NCBI RefSeq assembly: GCF_050948215.1
Contig: NW_027488702.1
Location: 186,001 to 250,000 of the forward strand
DNA: 64,000 bases
From: Halictus rubicundus
Lineage: Eukaryota > Arthropoda > Insecta > Hymenoptera > Halictidae
Direction of reading: 5' to 3'
Below are positions 1 to 9,590 of this stretch, in pieces (positions within the stretch are counted from its first letter, which is position 1; the number at the start of each line of letters is the position of its first letter). The notes under the pieces are model-generated. The model worked only from the letters and a program-made list of their open reading frames with translations. It ran no database searches and was not told where the DNA came from. Position numbers and translations under genes: made by a program.

Positions 1-3000
1 GATAGGATAGGATAGAGGTTAGGACAGAATAGAGGATAGAATTAGTAAGAGCATAGGATAGGATACAGGATGGGATAGCATAGAGGATAGGATAGGATAG
101 AGGATAGAATAGGATAGAGGATACGATTGGATTGAGGATAGGATAGGAAAGAGCATAGAATAGGATAGAGGATAGGATAGGATACATGGTATTATAGGGT
201 AGAGGATAGAATAGGATAGAGGATAGGATAGGGGATTGGATAGGATAGAGGATACGATAGACGAAAGGATAGGATTGATGATGGGATAGGATAGAGGATA
301 GGATAGGATAGAGGATAGGATTGGATAGAGGATAGGATAGGATAGAGGAAAGGATAGGATAGAGGATAGGATAAGTAAGAGGATAGGATAGGATAGAGGA
401 TAGGGTAAGAAAGAGGATAGGATAGGATAGAGGATAGGATAGGATAGAGGATAGGATACAATAGAGGATAGGATTGGATAGAGGATAAGATGGGATAGAG
501 GATAGGATAAGATAGAGGACAGGATAGGATAGAGGATAGGATACGATAGAGGATAGGATAGGATAGAGTATAGGATACGATAGAGGATAGGATAGGATAG
601 AGAATAGGATAGGATAGAGGATAGGATAAGTAAGAGGATAGGATAGGATAGAGGATAGGATAAGTAAGAGGATAGGATAGGATAGAGGATAGGATAGCAT
701 AGAGGATAGGATAGGATAGAACATACGATATTATAGAGGAAAGGATACGTAGAGGATAGGATGGGATAGAGGATAGGATATGGGATTGGCTAGGATAGAG
801 GATAGGATAGGATAGAGGATAGGATAGGATAGAGGAGAGGATTGGATAGAGGATCGGATAGGATAGAGGATAAGATTGGATGGAGGTGAGTATAGGATAG
901 AGGATAGGATATGATAGAGGACAGGATAGGATAGAGGATAGAAAACGATAGTTGATAGGATAGGATGGAGGATAGGATAGGATAGTTGATAGGATAGGAT
1001 AGAGCATACGATAGAGGATAGGATAGGATAGAGAATAGGATAGGATAGAGGATAGGATAAGTAAGAGGATAGGATAGGATAGAGGATAGGATACGATAGA
1101 GGATAGGATAGGATAGAGGATAGGATTGGATTGAGGATAGGATAGGAAAGAGCATAGAATAGGATAGAGGATAGGATAGGATACATGGTATTATAGGGTA
1201 GAGGATAGAATAGGATAGAGGATAGGATAGGGGTTTGGATAGGATAGAGGATAGGATAAGTAAGAGGATAGGATAGGATAAAGGATAGGATAGAGGAAAG
1301 GATAGGATTGAGGATGGGATAGGATAGAGGATAGGATATGATAGAGAATAGGATAGGATAGAGGATAGGATAGGATAGAGGATAAGATTGGATAGCTTAT
1401 AGGATACGATAGAGGATAGGATAGAATAGAGGATAGGATAGGATAGAGGATAGGATAGCATAGACGATAGTATAGGATAGAGGATAGGATAGGACAGAGG
1501 ATAAGATTGGATAGAGGATAGGATAGGATAGAAGATAGGATAGAGAATAGGATAGGATAGGGGATCGGATAGGAGAGAGGATAGGATAGGATAGAGGATA
1601 GGATAGGATAGAGGATAGGATAGGATAGAGGATAGGATAGGATAGAGGATAGGATAGGATAGAGCATAGGATAGGATAGAGGATAGGATAGGATAGAGGA
1701 TAGGGTAGGATAGAGGATAGGATAGGATAGAGGTTAGGACAGAATAGAGGATAGAATTAGTAAGAGCATAGCATAGGATAGAGGATGGGATAGCATAGAG
1801 GGTAGGATAGGATAGAGGATAGGATAGGATAGAATAGAGGATAGGATAGGATAGAGGATAGGATAGCATAGACGATAGTATAGGATAGAGGATAGGATAG
1901 GACAGAGGATAACGTTGGATAGAGGATAGGATAGGATAGAAGATAGGATAGAGAATAGGATAGGATAGGGGATCGGATAGGAGAGAGGATAGGATAGGAT
2001 AGGATAGGATAGGATAGAGGATAGGATAGGATAGAGGTTAGGACAGAATAGAGGATAGAATTAGTAAGAGCATAGGATAGGATACAGGATGGGATAGCAT
2101 AGAGGATAGGATAGGATAGAGGATACGATAGACGAAAGGATAGGATTGATGATGGGATAGGATAGAGGATAGGATAGGATAGAGGATAGGATTGGATAGA
2201 GGATAGGATAGGATAGAGGAAAGGATAGGATAGAGGATAGGATAAGTAAGAGGATAGGATAGGATAGAGGATAGGGTAAGAAAGAGGATAGGATAGGATA
2301 GAGGATAGGATAGGATAGAGGATAGGATAGGATAGAGGATAGGATTGGATAGAGGATAGGATAGGATAGAGGATAGGATAGGACAGAGGATAAGATTGGA
2401 TAGAGGATAGGATACGATAGAGGATAGGATAGGATAGAGGATAGGATAGGATAGATGATAGGATAGGATAGGTGATAGGATAGAGGATAGGATAGAATAG
2501 AGGATGGGATAGGATAGAGGATAGGATAGCATAGACGATAGTATAGGATAGAGGATAGGATAGGACAGAGAATAGGATAGGATAGAGGATAGGATAGGAT
2601 AGAGCATACGATAGAGGATAGGATAGGATAGAGGATAGGATAGGATAGAGAATAGGATAGGATAGAGGATAGGATTGGATTGAGGATAGGATAGGAAAGA
2701 GCATAGAATAGGATAGAGGATAGGATAGGATACATGGTATTATAGGGTAGAGGATAGGATAGAATAGAGGATAGGATAGGATAGAGGATAGGATAGCATA
2801 GACGATAGTATAGGATAGAGGATAGGATAGGACAGAGGATAACATTGGATAGAGGATAGGATAGGATGGAAGATAGGATAGAGAATAGGATAGGATAGGG
2901 GATCGGATAGGAGAGAGGATAGGATAGGATAGAGGATAGGATAGGATAGAGGATCGGATAGGATAGAGGATAGGATAGGATAGAGGATAGGATAGGATAG

Positions 3001-3454
3001 AGGATAGGATAGGATAGAGGATAGGATAGGATAGAGGTTAGGACAGAATAGAGGATAGAATTAGTAAGAGCATAGGATAGGATACAGGATGGGATAGCAT
3101 AGAGGATAGGATAGGATAGAGGATAGAATAGGATAGAGGATACGATTGGATTGAGGATAGGATAGGAAAGAGCATAGAATAGGATAGAGGATAGGATAGG
3201 ATACATGGTATTATATGGTAGAGGATAGAATAGGATAGAGGATAGGATAGGGGATTGGATAGGATAGAGGATACGATAGACGAAAGGATAGGATTGATGA
3301 TGGGATAGGATAGAGGATAGGATAGGATAGAGGATAGGATTGGATAGAGGATAGGATAGGATAGAGGAAAGGATAGGATAGAGGATAGGATAAGTAAGAG
3401 GATAGGATAGGATAGAGGATAGGGTAAGAAAGAGGATAGGATAGGATAGAGGAT
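1..3454. repeat. GGATA/GGATAGA satellite array, domain A, left segment
   Basis: The sequence is an uninterrupted tandem array of GGATA and GGATAGA modules, mostly as the 12-mer GGATAGGATAGA, with scattered point variants and rare cassettes (for example around 181-200 and 719-750). The + strand has almost no C. The first ~435 bases recur 3019 bp downstream (3020-3454), so the segment is itself built of kilobase higher-order units. Positions 1 to about 1122 recur at 14140 to about 15261, and about 2041-3454 recur at about 13161-14574. Every long open frame here lies on the minus strand and reads a low-complexity Tyr-Pro-Ile-Leu-Ser peptide. These frames follow from the 12-bp period and are not genes. 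Confidence 0.96.
3439..3454. repeat. Left target-site duplication of the non-LTR element (16 bp)
   Basis: GGATAGGATAGAGGAT ends exactly where the GC-rich element begins, and the same 16 bases follow the poly(A) tail at 9587-9602. The uninterrupted sister copy at 14521-14600 has this block once, between the same unique markers (AGGGTAAGAAAGA on the left, GGATACAATAG on the right). That distinguishes a true duplication from background satellite repetition. Confidence 0.88.
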
Positions 3455-3635
3455 GGGGACCTAGGGGATATGGGCTTGGCAGTGGTGACTCGGATCCACT
3501 GCTAGGTATGCCACAGTGGTGGCGGTCATATTCCTAAAATCCTCCACGCTCCACCTCCTCGCGGTGGTCCCTGGGCACTCACGACTGTGGGTGGCTAACG
3601 GAGCGGGGGGTACGCGGCAGGAAGTAGCCTCGACG
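3455..3635 (+). other. 5' UTR of the non-LTR element
   Basis: The stretch runs from the satellite junction to the first in-frame ATG of ORF1 at 3636. It holds two short upstream ORFs, ATG 3470 to TAG 3505 (11 codons plus stop) and ATG 3508 to TAA 3537 (9 codons plus stop). The ORF1 frame is open from 3489, after a TGA at 3486-3488, but has no ATG before 3636, so a non-AUG start such as GTG 3516 cannot be excluded. Non-LTR elements of this clade carry internal promoters at the 5' end. I see no specific promoter motif here. Confidence 0.6.
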
Positions 3636-5954
3636 ATGTGCGAGGCAATGCCGGCGGGATCTTCGGATCCTGGTAGGGGCACCCTTGCCGGTAAGGTTCG
3701 CACGGAGGGGCGAAAACTGCCGAGTTGGGACGGGATTTTCGGTGACGGACCAGGGCAAGGCTGGGTGGTTCACAAAATTGACATGGACGGCACAAAGGAA
3801 AAGAGTTTAGTTTACGGTGCAGGGGAGGGATACCCCAGTACCGGCGCGACTGTTGGTGGGCGAGCAGGCCACAGCGCGTCGTTATCCAACGACTGCGAGC
3901 CGAAGGTGGTGGACCACTGGGCCCCTTCGGAGGTAAATACTACCAGCGAAGCTGTGGTGACGGAAACGTCATCACAGATTTCGGGAGATTCGGACGCGGG
4001 CGTGTCGCGCGCGGGAGCCGAGATGCGGGGGGCGGACGGAGCTCCGACGGGGAAGCGGCCCCGGCTGGAGCCGTCCGTGGCAGGAGGGGGGCTGCAGACG
4101 CGCAGCGGGAGGGTCGTCGGGGGGACCCCTGAGGAGGGCTCCTCGGGGGCGGGTGCTGAGCAGGTGCTCAGCGACCGCGCCGAGAGGGGCCAGCTCCACA
4201 AAATCGCGGAGCTAATGGAGTCCGCGGGGAAGCTGCCGACGGCGCAGCTGGCGGAGGAGGTGGAGGACGCGATGAGACGTGTGGAGGGCGTCTCCACCGT
4301 CTCCAGGGGCCTCAAGGGCAATTTTGCCAAGGAGCTCAGAGATTGCTCCGCGCTGGCCAGGGCCTATTGCACTACGCTGGTGCAGCGGGCATACACTGGC
4401 ACGGCGTGGGGCAATAGCCAGGAGGTCGCCCGTCTCCGCCAACAGACCGAGGCCCTCGCCAAGGAGGTACAGGACCTCCGGGCGAGGCTTCGCGTCGCGG
4501 AGGCGGAGAAGCGGGCGGTCGCGGGAAAGACGGCCCCTGGGGCGGTACCCTCCGCCTCCTCAGGCGGGACCGCGGGGACGGGACCGGCGGCGGAAGCGGC
4601 GACGCGGGCGGCGGAGGGGGCGGGGGTACTGGACCCTCAAGCCCTTCTCCTCCGCGTCGACGCGATGGTGGCGGCCAGGAATGCCGAGCTGGAAACGAGA
4701 ATGGAGAATCGTTTCCGGGCAATCCTGGCCGGGATGGTTCCGGCTCTCCAGGGCAGGGGGGGAGGGACGCGCGATGCCCCGCCGGTGGCTTCTCCGCCGG
4801 CGGTGGTCGAAACCAAGAGGACTGGGCCGGTGGTGGTGTCCAGCGCCGGGGTGGTGCCACCCGTGGACATCCCGCCGCCGGTCGACCCAGCCTCCTGGTC
4901 GGTGGCGAAGTCGAAGTCCGCGAGGAAGGCGGAGAGGAGGCGGGCAGCGGCGGAGGAGAGGGCGGCCATAGCCCTCGCCGCCGAGTTGGCGGCCGCTGCT
5001 TCGGCGAAACGGAGGACGGCGACCGGGGGTTCGGCGGTCGGCACGCGAAAGGGGGCCGGCGCGATCACGGCGAAGCCGTCAAGTGGGAGGGTTGTTGCCC
5101 TGGGGCGCGCCCCCAAGTCCGGGGCCGTGGCGATCACGATCCCCGAAAGCTGTAAGCTCACCTACGCGGGAGTGATCGCCAGGGCCAGAGAGGCAATAGA
5201 CCTCAAGGCGCTGGGGATTGAGTCGGGGGTGCTCCCCAGGAGGACCAAGACGGGGGGGATCCTCCTGGAGGTAAAGGGCCCGGAGGGCCAAGAGAAGGCA
5301 CGGGCCCTCTCCACGAGGGTCTCTGAGGCCTTACAAGGGACTGGGGTTAAAGTCGTCCAGGCCGTCAAGCGAGGCGAGTTGCGCGTCGCTGGCCTGGACG
5401 ACTCGGTTAGCGCAAGGGAGGTCGCGGCGGCACTTGCGGCTGCGGGGGGGTGCTCGGAGGCCGAGTTCCGGGTCGGAGAGATCCGGAGGTCCGCCTCTGA
5501 GCGGGTGCTGGGCTCCTGTTGGGCCCAGGGCCCCCTCGCGGCCGTCAGGAAGGTGGTGGCGGGGGGCCGGCTGCTGGTCGGCTGGTCCTCGGCGCGGGTG
5601 GAGGCACTGAGGGAGCGACCCCTTCAGTGCTTCCGCTGCTTGGAGACGGGGCACACGCGGTCGACCTGTAAAAGCACGGTCGACAGGAGCGCGAGGTGCT
5701 ATCGGTGCGGTGCGACCGAGCACCGCGCCTCGGCCTGCGGGGCTGCCCCCAGATGCCCGCTCTGCGCGGATCTGGGGAGGCCCTCGAACCACAGGTTCGG
5801 GGCCAAAGCGTGTGCCCCGGCTCCGAGGAGGGGTCGCGCGGCGGTGAAGGGAAGAGGGGAAAAGTCGGCGGCTGCACCCGCGCAGCAGCAGCCGACTACA
5901 CCGGGGGCCCAGTCCCACCAGGGGGGGGAGCCTGCAGAGCAAATGTCAGGGTAG
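3636..5954 (+). CDS. ORF1, gag-like nucleic-acid-binding protein of the non-LTR element
   Basis: About 772 residues if it starts at the first in-frame ATG (3636). It is the RNA-binding and particle-forming protein of an R1-clade element; in related elements it carries the RNA to its target. The N-terminal half is low-complexity and charged. A Leu-rich heptad-like stretch at about 4425-4530 is a likely coiled coil. About 5145-5620 matches the conserved central block that precedes the knuckles in R1-clade ORF1 proteins. Three knuckles follow at 5628-5813: two classic C-x2-C-x4-H-x4-C, then a longer C-x2-C-H-C. The tail is basic and Gln/Pro-rich. The frame ends in a TAG at 5952-5954, directly followed in the same frame by ORF2. 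GC content is very high, unlike the AT-rich BEL element in this window. Confidence 0.9.
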   Translation: MCEAMPAGSSDPGRGTLAGKVRTEGRKLPSWDGIFGDGPGQGWVVHKIDMDGTKEKSLVYGAGEGYPSTGATVGGRAGHSASLSNDCEPKVVDHWAPSEVNTTSEAVVTETSSQISGDSDAGVSRAGAEMRGADGAPTGKRPRLEPSVAGGGLQTRSGRVVGGTPEEGSSGAGAEQVLSDRAERGQLHKIAELMESAGKLPTAQLAEEVEDAMRRVEGVSTVSRGLKGNFAKELRDCSALARAYCTTLVQRAYTGTAWGNSQEVARLRQQTEALAKEVQDLRARLRVAEAEKRAVAGKTAPGAVPSASSGGTAGTGPAAEAATRAAEGAGVLDPQALLLRVDAMVAARNAELETRMENRFRAILAGMVPALQGRGGGTRDAPPVASPPAVVETKRTGPVVVSSAGVVPPVDIPPPVDPASWSVAKSKSARKAERRRAAAEERAAIALAAELAAAASAKRRTATGGSAVGTRKGAGAITAKPSSGRVVALGRAPKSGAVAITIPESCKLTYAGVIARAREAIDLKALGIESGVLPRRTKTGGILLEVKGPEGQEKARALSTRVSEALQGTGVKVVQAVKRGELRVAGLDDSVSAREVAAALAAAGGCSEAEFRVGEIRRSASERVLGSCWAQGPLAAVRKVVAGGRLLVGWSSARVEALRERPLQCFRCLETGHTRSTCKSTVDRSARCYRCGATEHRASACGAAPRCPLCADLGRPSNHRFGAKACAPAPRRGRAAVKGRGEKSAAAPAQQQPTTPGAQSHQGGEPAEQMSG

Positions 5955-8900
5955 GCTGTTTTCAGGCCTATTCCGGTTCTGCAGGCGAACCTCAACCACT
6001 CGCGTGCGGCCCAGGACTTGTTTGTCCAGGCCGTGCGCGAGCGGGGGACTGGGTTGGCAGTGGCGGCGGAGCCGTACTCCGTTCCCGATCACCCCTTCTG
6101 GGTGGGGGACGAGGCCGGCTCCGTCGCCATAGTGGCGGAGGGCCGCCGCGGGTCCCCGTCGATCTCCCTTCTGGAGAGAGGCGAGGGATTCGTGGCGGTG
6201 CGGTGGGGGGACATCGCGGTCGTCGGAGTTTATATCTCGCCGAACCGTGGCCTCGATCATTTTCGGGGGTTCCTGGGCGGGCTGAGTAGCTGCATCGCGC
6301 GGTGCAGCGCCCGTCCGGTTCTCGTCCTGGGAGACTTCAATGCCCACGCGGTATCGTGGGGGAGTCCCAGGACGACCACTAGGGGAAGCGAGGTGTTAGA
6401 CTGGGCGTCCGGCCTGGATCTCCGGTTGATTAACCGGGGATCCACGCCGACGTGCGTGCGGCCGCAGGGTGTCTCTATTGTCGATCTGACATGGGGGACG
6501 CCGTCGGCCGTGCGCCGAGTGTCGGGATGGAGGGTGGCGGAAGAACTAGAGCTGGCCTCTGACCACACGCCCATAGTCATGGACGTGTGGCCCGCCGCCC
6601 TCTACGCGCGGGATTCCCGGCACGGCCAGGTGGACCGACGGCCGCGATGGGCGTGGAACAGGGCGGACGAGGACCTGTTCCGGGCCGCTGTCGCCGCGGT
6701 AACGTGGGGGGGGCCCCAGCCGGCTGGGGGGGCACCGGCGCGCGGGGCGGAGCGGCTCCGGGAGGTGATGACGGCGGTGTGCGACACCGCGGTGCCCCGG
6801 AGCCGGTCCGACCATAGAAGGGCGGCGTACTGGTGGTCCGCGGGCATTGCAGAGCTTCGGCGTGCCTGCAATGCCGCGCGGCGCCAGTATGGCCGAGCGC
6901 GCAGGAGGCGCGACGACGAGGAGGCGAGGCTCCACGGGGAGTACCGAGCCGCGCTCGGGACTCTCCGGAGGGCCATCGCGAAGGCCAAGGCGGACGCGTG
7001 GTCGGAGCTCGTCGGCACGGTGGACGCGGATCCGTGGGGGCGCCCGTATAAGCTTGTAATGAGCAAGCTGCGCGCGTGGGCCCCCCCACTGACGGAATCG
7101 ATGGACCCTCCCTTACTCGAGGAGGTGGTGACGTCTCTCTTCCCGCGTGAGGGGGGACAGCGACACCGCCTCCATCCGGGCCAGGAGCCTCTCTCCTGGT
7201 CCGCGGAGTGGGAGGTGTCAGCCGGCGAGCTCGGGGAGGCGGTGACCAGGGCCCGTCGGGTGGGCCGCAAGGCCCCGGGTCCTGACGGGGTGTCGGGCCG
7301 CGCGTTGGTCTTGGCATTGGAGGGGGGGCTCGCTCCCGAACTCAGGCGGCTGTTCAACAGTTGTCTGAGGGAGGGAGTGTTCCCCCCACTATGGAAGTCG
7401 GGCAGGCTGGTCCTCCTTCCAAAGGCGGGCAAGTCCCGGGACTCGCCCTCCGGGTACCGGCCAATTTGCTTGCTGGACGAGGCGGGGAAGTTGTTCGAGC
7501 GCGTTCTCGTTGGACGCCTCGTCCGGCACCTGTCGGGGGGAGGAGTCCCCGATCTGAGCGAGGCGCAGTTCGGCTTCCGGGGGGGTCTCTCCACCGTCGA
7601 CGCAATTCGGCGGGTGGGGGCTCTCTCGGGGGCCTGTACGGAGGGGGGCGGTGTTGCGTTGGCGATCTCCTTGGATATCGCCAACGCGTTCAACACCGTC
7701 CCCTGGGATAGAATTTCGGAGGCCCTGGTCTTCCACCAGGTGCCTCCGTACCTTAGGAGGGTGATCGGGGACTATCTCTCCGACAGGAGCATAGAATATC
7801 CTGGCCGGTACGGGATGATTCGCAGGAGCGTCGTGCGGGGGGTTCCACAGGGCTCGGTGTTGGGCCCGTTGCTGTGGAACCTCGCGTACGACAGCGTCCT
7901 GCGGGAGGGGATGCCTCCCGGTGTCAGCCTAACGTGTTACGCCGACGACACGTTGGTGCTTGCCACCGGGAGGTATACGAAGGAGGCCGTCTGCCTGGCG
8001 GAGCGCGGCGCGTGGCGCGCGGTACGCGCGATCCGGTCTCTGGGCCTAGAGGTGTCCGTCGCTAAGACCAGGGCCATGTGGTTTTACCACCGGGCCCGGC
8101 TGGCGGCGCCTCCCCAGTGCTGGATCGCCGTGGGGGGGGGAGCGGTCGAGGTCGGGTTCCAGATGCGGTACCTGGGACTCGAGCTCGACGGCCTGTGGCG
8201 TTTCTGCCGCCACATCGAGTCGCTAGTGCCCCGGGCGGAGAGGGCGACCGCTGCGCTCGGTCGTCTTCTCCCGAATCTCGGGGGACCCTGTGGACGGGTG
8301 CGTCGCCTGTTCGCGGTGGTGGTGCGGGTTTTAGTCCTGTACGGAGCCCCTGTGTGGGCGTACGATGTCTTGGCCGGGGGGCGTAGCGGTGTGCGAGCAC
8401 TGCTGCGCCGAATCGAGCGCAGGCTGGCCATTGGCATCGTGCGGGGGTATCGCACCATCTCTTACGCGACGGCGATGGTGATGTCGGGGCTTATCCCCCT
8501 CGAGCTGGAGGCCCGCGTGTTGTCGGACGTACACGGGTACGCCAGGGACCTCCAGCGGAGGGGGATGGCTCCGGATCGGGTGGCGCTCGATGTGGCGGAG
8601 TACAGGGGCCGCGCTCGGCGGGCCGCCGCCCGGGAATGGCGCGAAAGCCTTCACGGGACGGAGGAAGGAGGGAGGCGGGCCGTTCGGGCCATCCTCCCCG
8701 TGTTCGACCGGTGGAACAGGGGATGGATGGGGCATAGGGTCTCCTACCGAGTGACGCAGGTGATGACCGGGCACGGTTGCTTCGGTGTGTACCTGTGTCG
8801 CATCGGGCGGGAGGCCGAGGAGGCGTGTCACCACTGCGGCGAGTCGCGGGACACGGCGCAGCACACTCTGGAGGAGTGTCCAGCGTGGGCGGGTGAGCGC

Positions 8901-9131
8901 CGTGCTCTGCGGCGCGCAGTGGGCCATGACCTCTCGCTTCCGGCTGTCGTCTCGGCGGCAGCGGGCGGCGAGGGGGCGTGGAGAGGGTTCGCCTCCTTCT
9001 GCGAGCAGGTAATGCTGCAGAAGGAGGCTGCGGAACGGGGTCGTGAGCGAAATCACGATCCCGGCCGAAGGGGTGGGAGAAGGAGACGCAGGGCACGCCC
9101 CGGGGGCGTGCCTCCGTTGCGGCGTCCTTAA
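5955..9131 (+). CDS. ORF2, endonuclease and reverse transcriptase of the non-LTR element
   Basis: About 1058 codons, open from immediately after the ORF1 TAG. The enzyme nicks the target and primes cDNA from the nick (target-primed reverse transcription). The apurinic-type endonuclease spans about 5980-6600, with QANLNHS at 5982, the Glu of AAEPY at 6069, GDFNAH at 6330, the Asp of SIVDLTW at 6483 and SDH at 6558. The RT domain follows: KAPGPDGVSG at about 7270, catalytic Asp of LDIANAF at 7674, GVPQGS at 7839 and YADD at 7938-7949. A C-terminal finger has Cys 8826, Cys 8835, His 8862 and Cys 8877. No in-frame ATG exists before 6579, which lies beyond the endonuclease. Translation must therefore use UAG readthrough, reinitiation at a non-AUG codon, or similar. 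No internal stop or frameshift is seen. Confidence 0.93.
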   Translation, partial: AVFRPIPVLQANLNHSRAAQDLFVQAVRERGTGLAVAAEPYSVPDHPFWVGDEAGSVAIVAEGRRGSPSISLLERGEGFVAVRWGDIAVVGVYISPNRGLDHFRGFLGGLSSCIARCSARPVLVLGDFNAHAVSWGSPRTTTRGSEVLDWASGLDLRLINRGSTPTCVRPQGVSIVDLTWGTPSAVRRVSGWRVAEELELASDHTPIVMDVWPAALYARDSRHGQVDRRPRWAWNRADEDLFRAAVAAVTWGGPQPAGGAPARGAERLREVMTAVCDTAVPRSRSDHRRAAYWWSAGIAELRRACNAARRQYGRARRRRDDEEARLHGEYRAALGTLRRAIAKAKADAWSELVGTVDADPWGRPYKLVMSKLRAWAPPLTESMDPPLLEEVVTSLFPREGGQRHRLHPGQEPLSWSAEWEVSAGELGEAVTRARRVGRKAPGPDGVSGRALVLALEGGLAPELRRLFNSCLREGVFPPLWKSGRLVLLPKAGKSRDSPSGYRPICLLDEAGKLFERVLVGRLVRHLSGGGVPDLSEAQFGFRGGLSTVDAIRRVGALSGACTEGGGVALAISLDIANAFNTVPWDRISEALVFHQVPPYLRRVIGDYLSDRSIEYPGRYGMIRRSVVRGVPQGSVLGPLLWNLAYDSVLREGMPPGVSLTCYADDTLVLATGRYTKEAVCLAERGAWRAVRAIRSLGLEVSVAKTRAMWFYHRARLAAPPQCWIAVGGGAVEVGFQMRYLGLELDGLWRFCRHIESLVPRAERATAALGRLLPNLGGPCGRVRRLFAVVVRVLVLYGAPVWAYDVLAGGRSGVRALLRRIERRLAIGIVRGYRTISYATAMVMSGLIPLELEARVLSDVHGYARDLQRRGMAPDRVALDVAEYRGRARRAAAREWRESLHGTEEGGRRAVRAILPVFDRWNRGWMGHRVSYRVTQVMTGHGCFGVYLCRIGREAEEACHHCGESRDTAQHTLEECPAWAGERRALRRAVGHDLSLPAVVSAAAGGEGAWRGFASFCEQVMLQKEAAERGRERNHDPGRRGGRRRRRARPGGVPPLRRP

Positions 9132-9220
9132 CGCGGGCGGGGGCGCCCTTGGTGATCTCGAGGCGGGGGACCGACGGTCTCCTTATACTCGGTTGCCAAT
9201 GGCGTCCCCGGAGGACCGTC

Positions 9221-9249
9221 GGACGTCTCGGGCGGGGGCCCGGACGTCC
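9221..9249 (+). other. Predicted 3' UTR RNA hairpin
   Basis: The arms GGACGTC-T-CGGGC (9221-9233) and GCCCGGACGTCC (9238-9249) pair over 12 base pairs, with one bulged T at 9228 and a GGGG loop at 9234-9237. It is the best inverted repeat I noticed in the 3' UTR. Its location suggests a recognition structure for the RT, but that role is inferred. Confidence 0.6.
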
Positions 9250-9305
9250 ATCGGGCGGCCTAAATGGGGGGGAAGGCTTCACGTCGTCCGTTGCGTGGCG
9301 CCTTC

Positions 9306-9323
9306 GGATAGAGTAGGATAGGG
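9306..9323 (+). repeat. Satellite-like motif inside the retrotransposon 3' UTR
   Basis: GGATAGAGTAGGATAGGG stands alone in GC-rich sequence and resembles the surrounding satellite modules, though it lies 263 bases inside the element. It could be captured target sequence or chance similarity. Confidence 0.55.
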
Positions 9324-9543
9324 TGGAGGCCGCGTCCCCCACCCAGGGAGGAATGCTAAGGCGGGGGCACACCGGATAGACATGCGCGCGCGGACCACGG
9401 GTGCCCCCAGGAGCCTAGGGACGGACGGGGAGGAGTTAGTGGGTATACTCGGCATTGCACCCACCAGCCGAGGAGTCCCACATAACCCGGCCCACTCCCC
9501 CCCGGGAGGGGTCGGGTATCCGTAATAGTGATTACCTCCTCGG

Positions 9544-9586
<43 letters not shown>
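9544..9586 (+). other. Poly(A) tail of the non-LTR element
   Basis: A run of 43 A bases joins the 3' UTR to the satellite. Its length and purity are typical of a recent target-primed insertion. Assembly may have altered the exact count. Confidence 0.9.

Positions 9587-9590
<4 letters not shown>

Larger units (their letters stand above)
9132..9543 (+). other. 3' UTR of the non-LTR element
   Basis: A GC-rich non-coding stretch lies between the ORF2 stop and the poly(A) tail. It carries a strong hairpin (9221-9249) and a short satellite-like insertion (9306-9323), listed separately. In related elements the 3' UTR RNA is bound by the element's own RT to start reverse transcription. I see no convincing ORF in it. 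Confidence 0.75.
3455..9586 (+). mobile_element. Full-length R1/TRAS-clade non-LTR retrotransposon
   Basis: This 6132-bp GC-rich insertion in the satellite has the full order of an R1-clade element: a short 5' UTR starting GGGGACC, ORF1 with three CCHC knuckles, ORF2 with an AP-like endonuclease, reverse transcriptase and a C-terminal CCHC-type finger, a 412-bp 3' UTR and a 43-bp poly(A) tail. A 16-bp target duplication flanks it. Both frames are open throughout, so the copy may be recent and possibly competent. The RT block GVPQGSVLGPLLWN and the YADDTLVL box resemble R1, TRAS, SART and Waldo relatives. The exact family needs a tree. The copy is absent from the sister satellite blocks at about 11,500 and 14,570. 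Confidence 0.93.

Noticed and set aside
192..3206. Long minus-strand ORFs in satellite domain A (271-381 codons)
   Set aside because: They translate the 12-bp satellite in a stop-free phase into a low-complexity Tyr/Pro/Ile/Leu/Ser peptide. There is no domain, and the same appears in all three frames.
1..3454. CRISPR array or other spaced-repeat system
   Set aside because: The repeats are contiguous short tandem modules with no unique spacers, in a eukaryotic context.
3516..3635. GTG at 3516 as the ORF1 start
   Set aside because: Eukaryotic initiation favours ATG and the first in-frame one is 3636. The upstream frame is open but unsupported, so it is left as a possibility.
4279..4971. Arg-rich overlapping ORFs within ORF1 and ORF2 of the non-LTR element, both strands
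   Set aside because: High GC content removes stop codons in other frames. These have no recognisable domain and are overlapped by well-supported ORF1 and ORF2.
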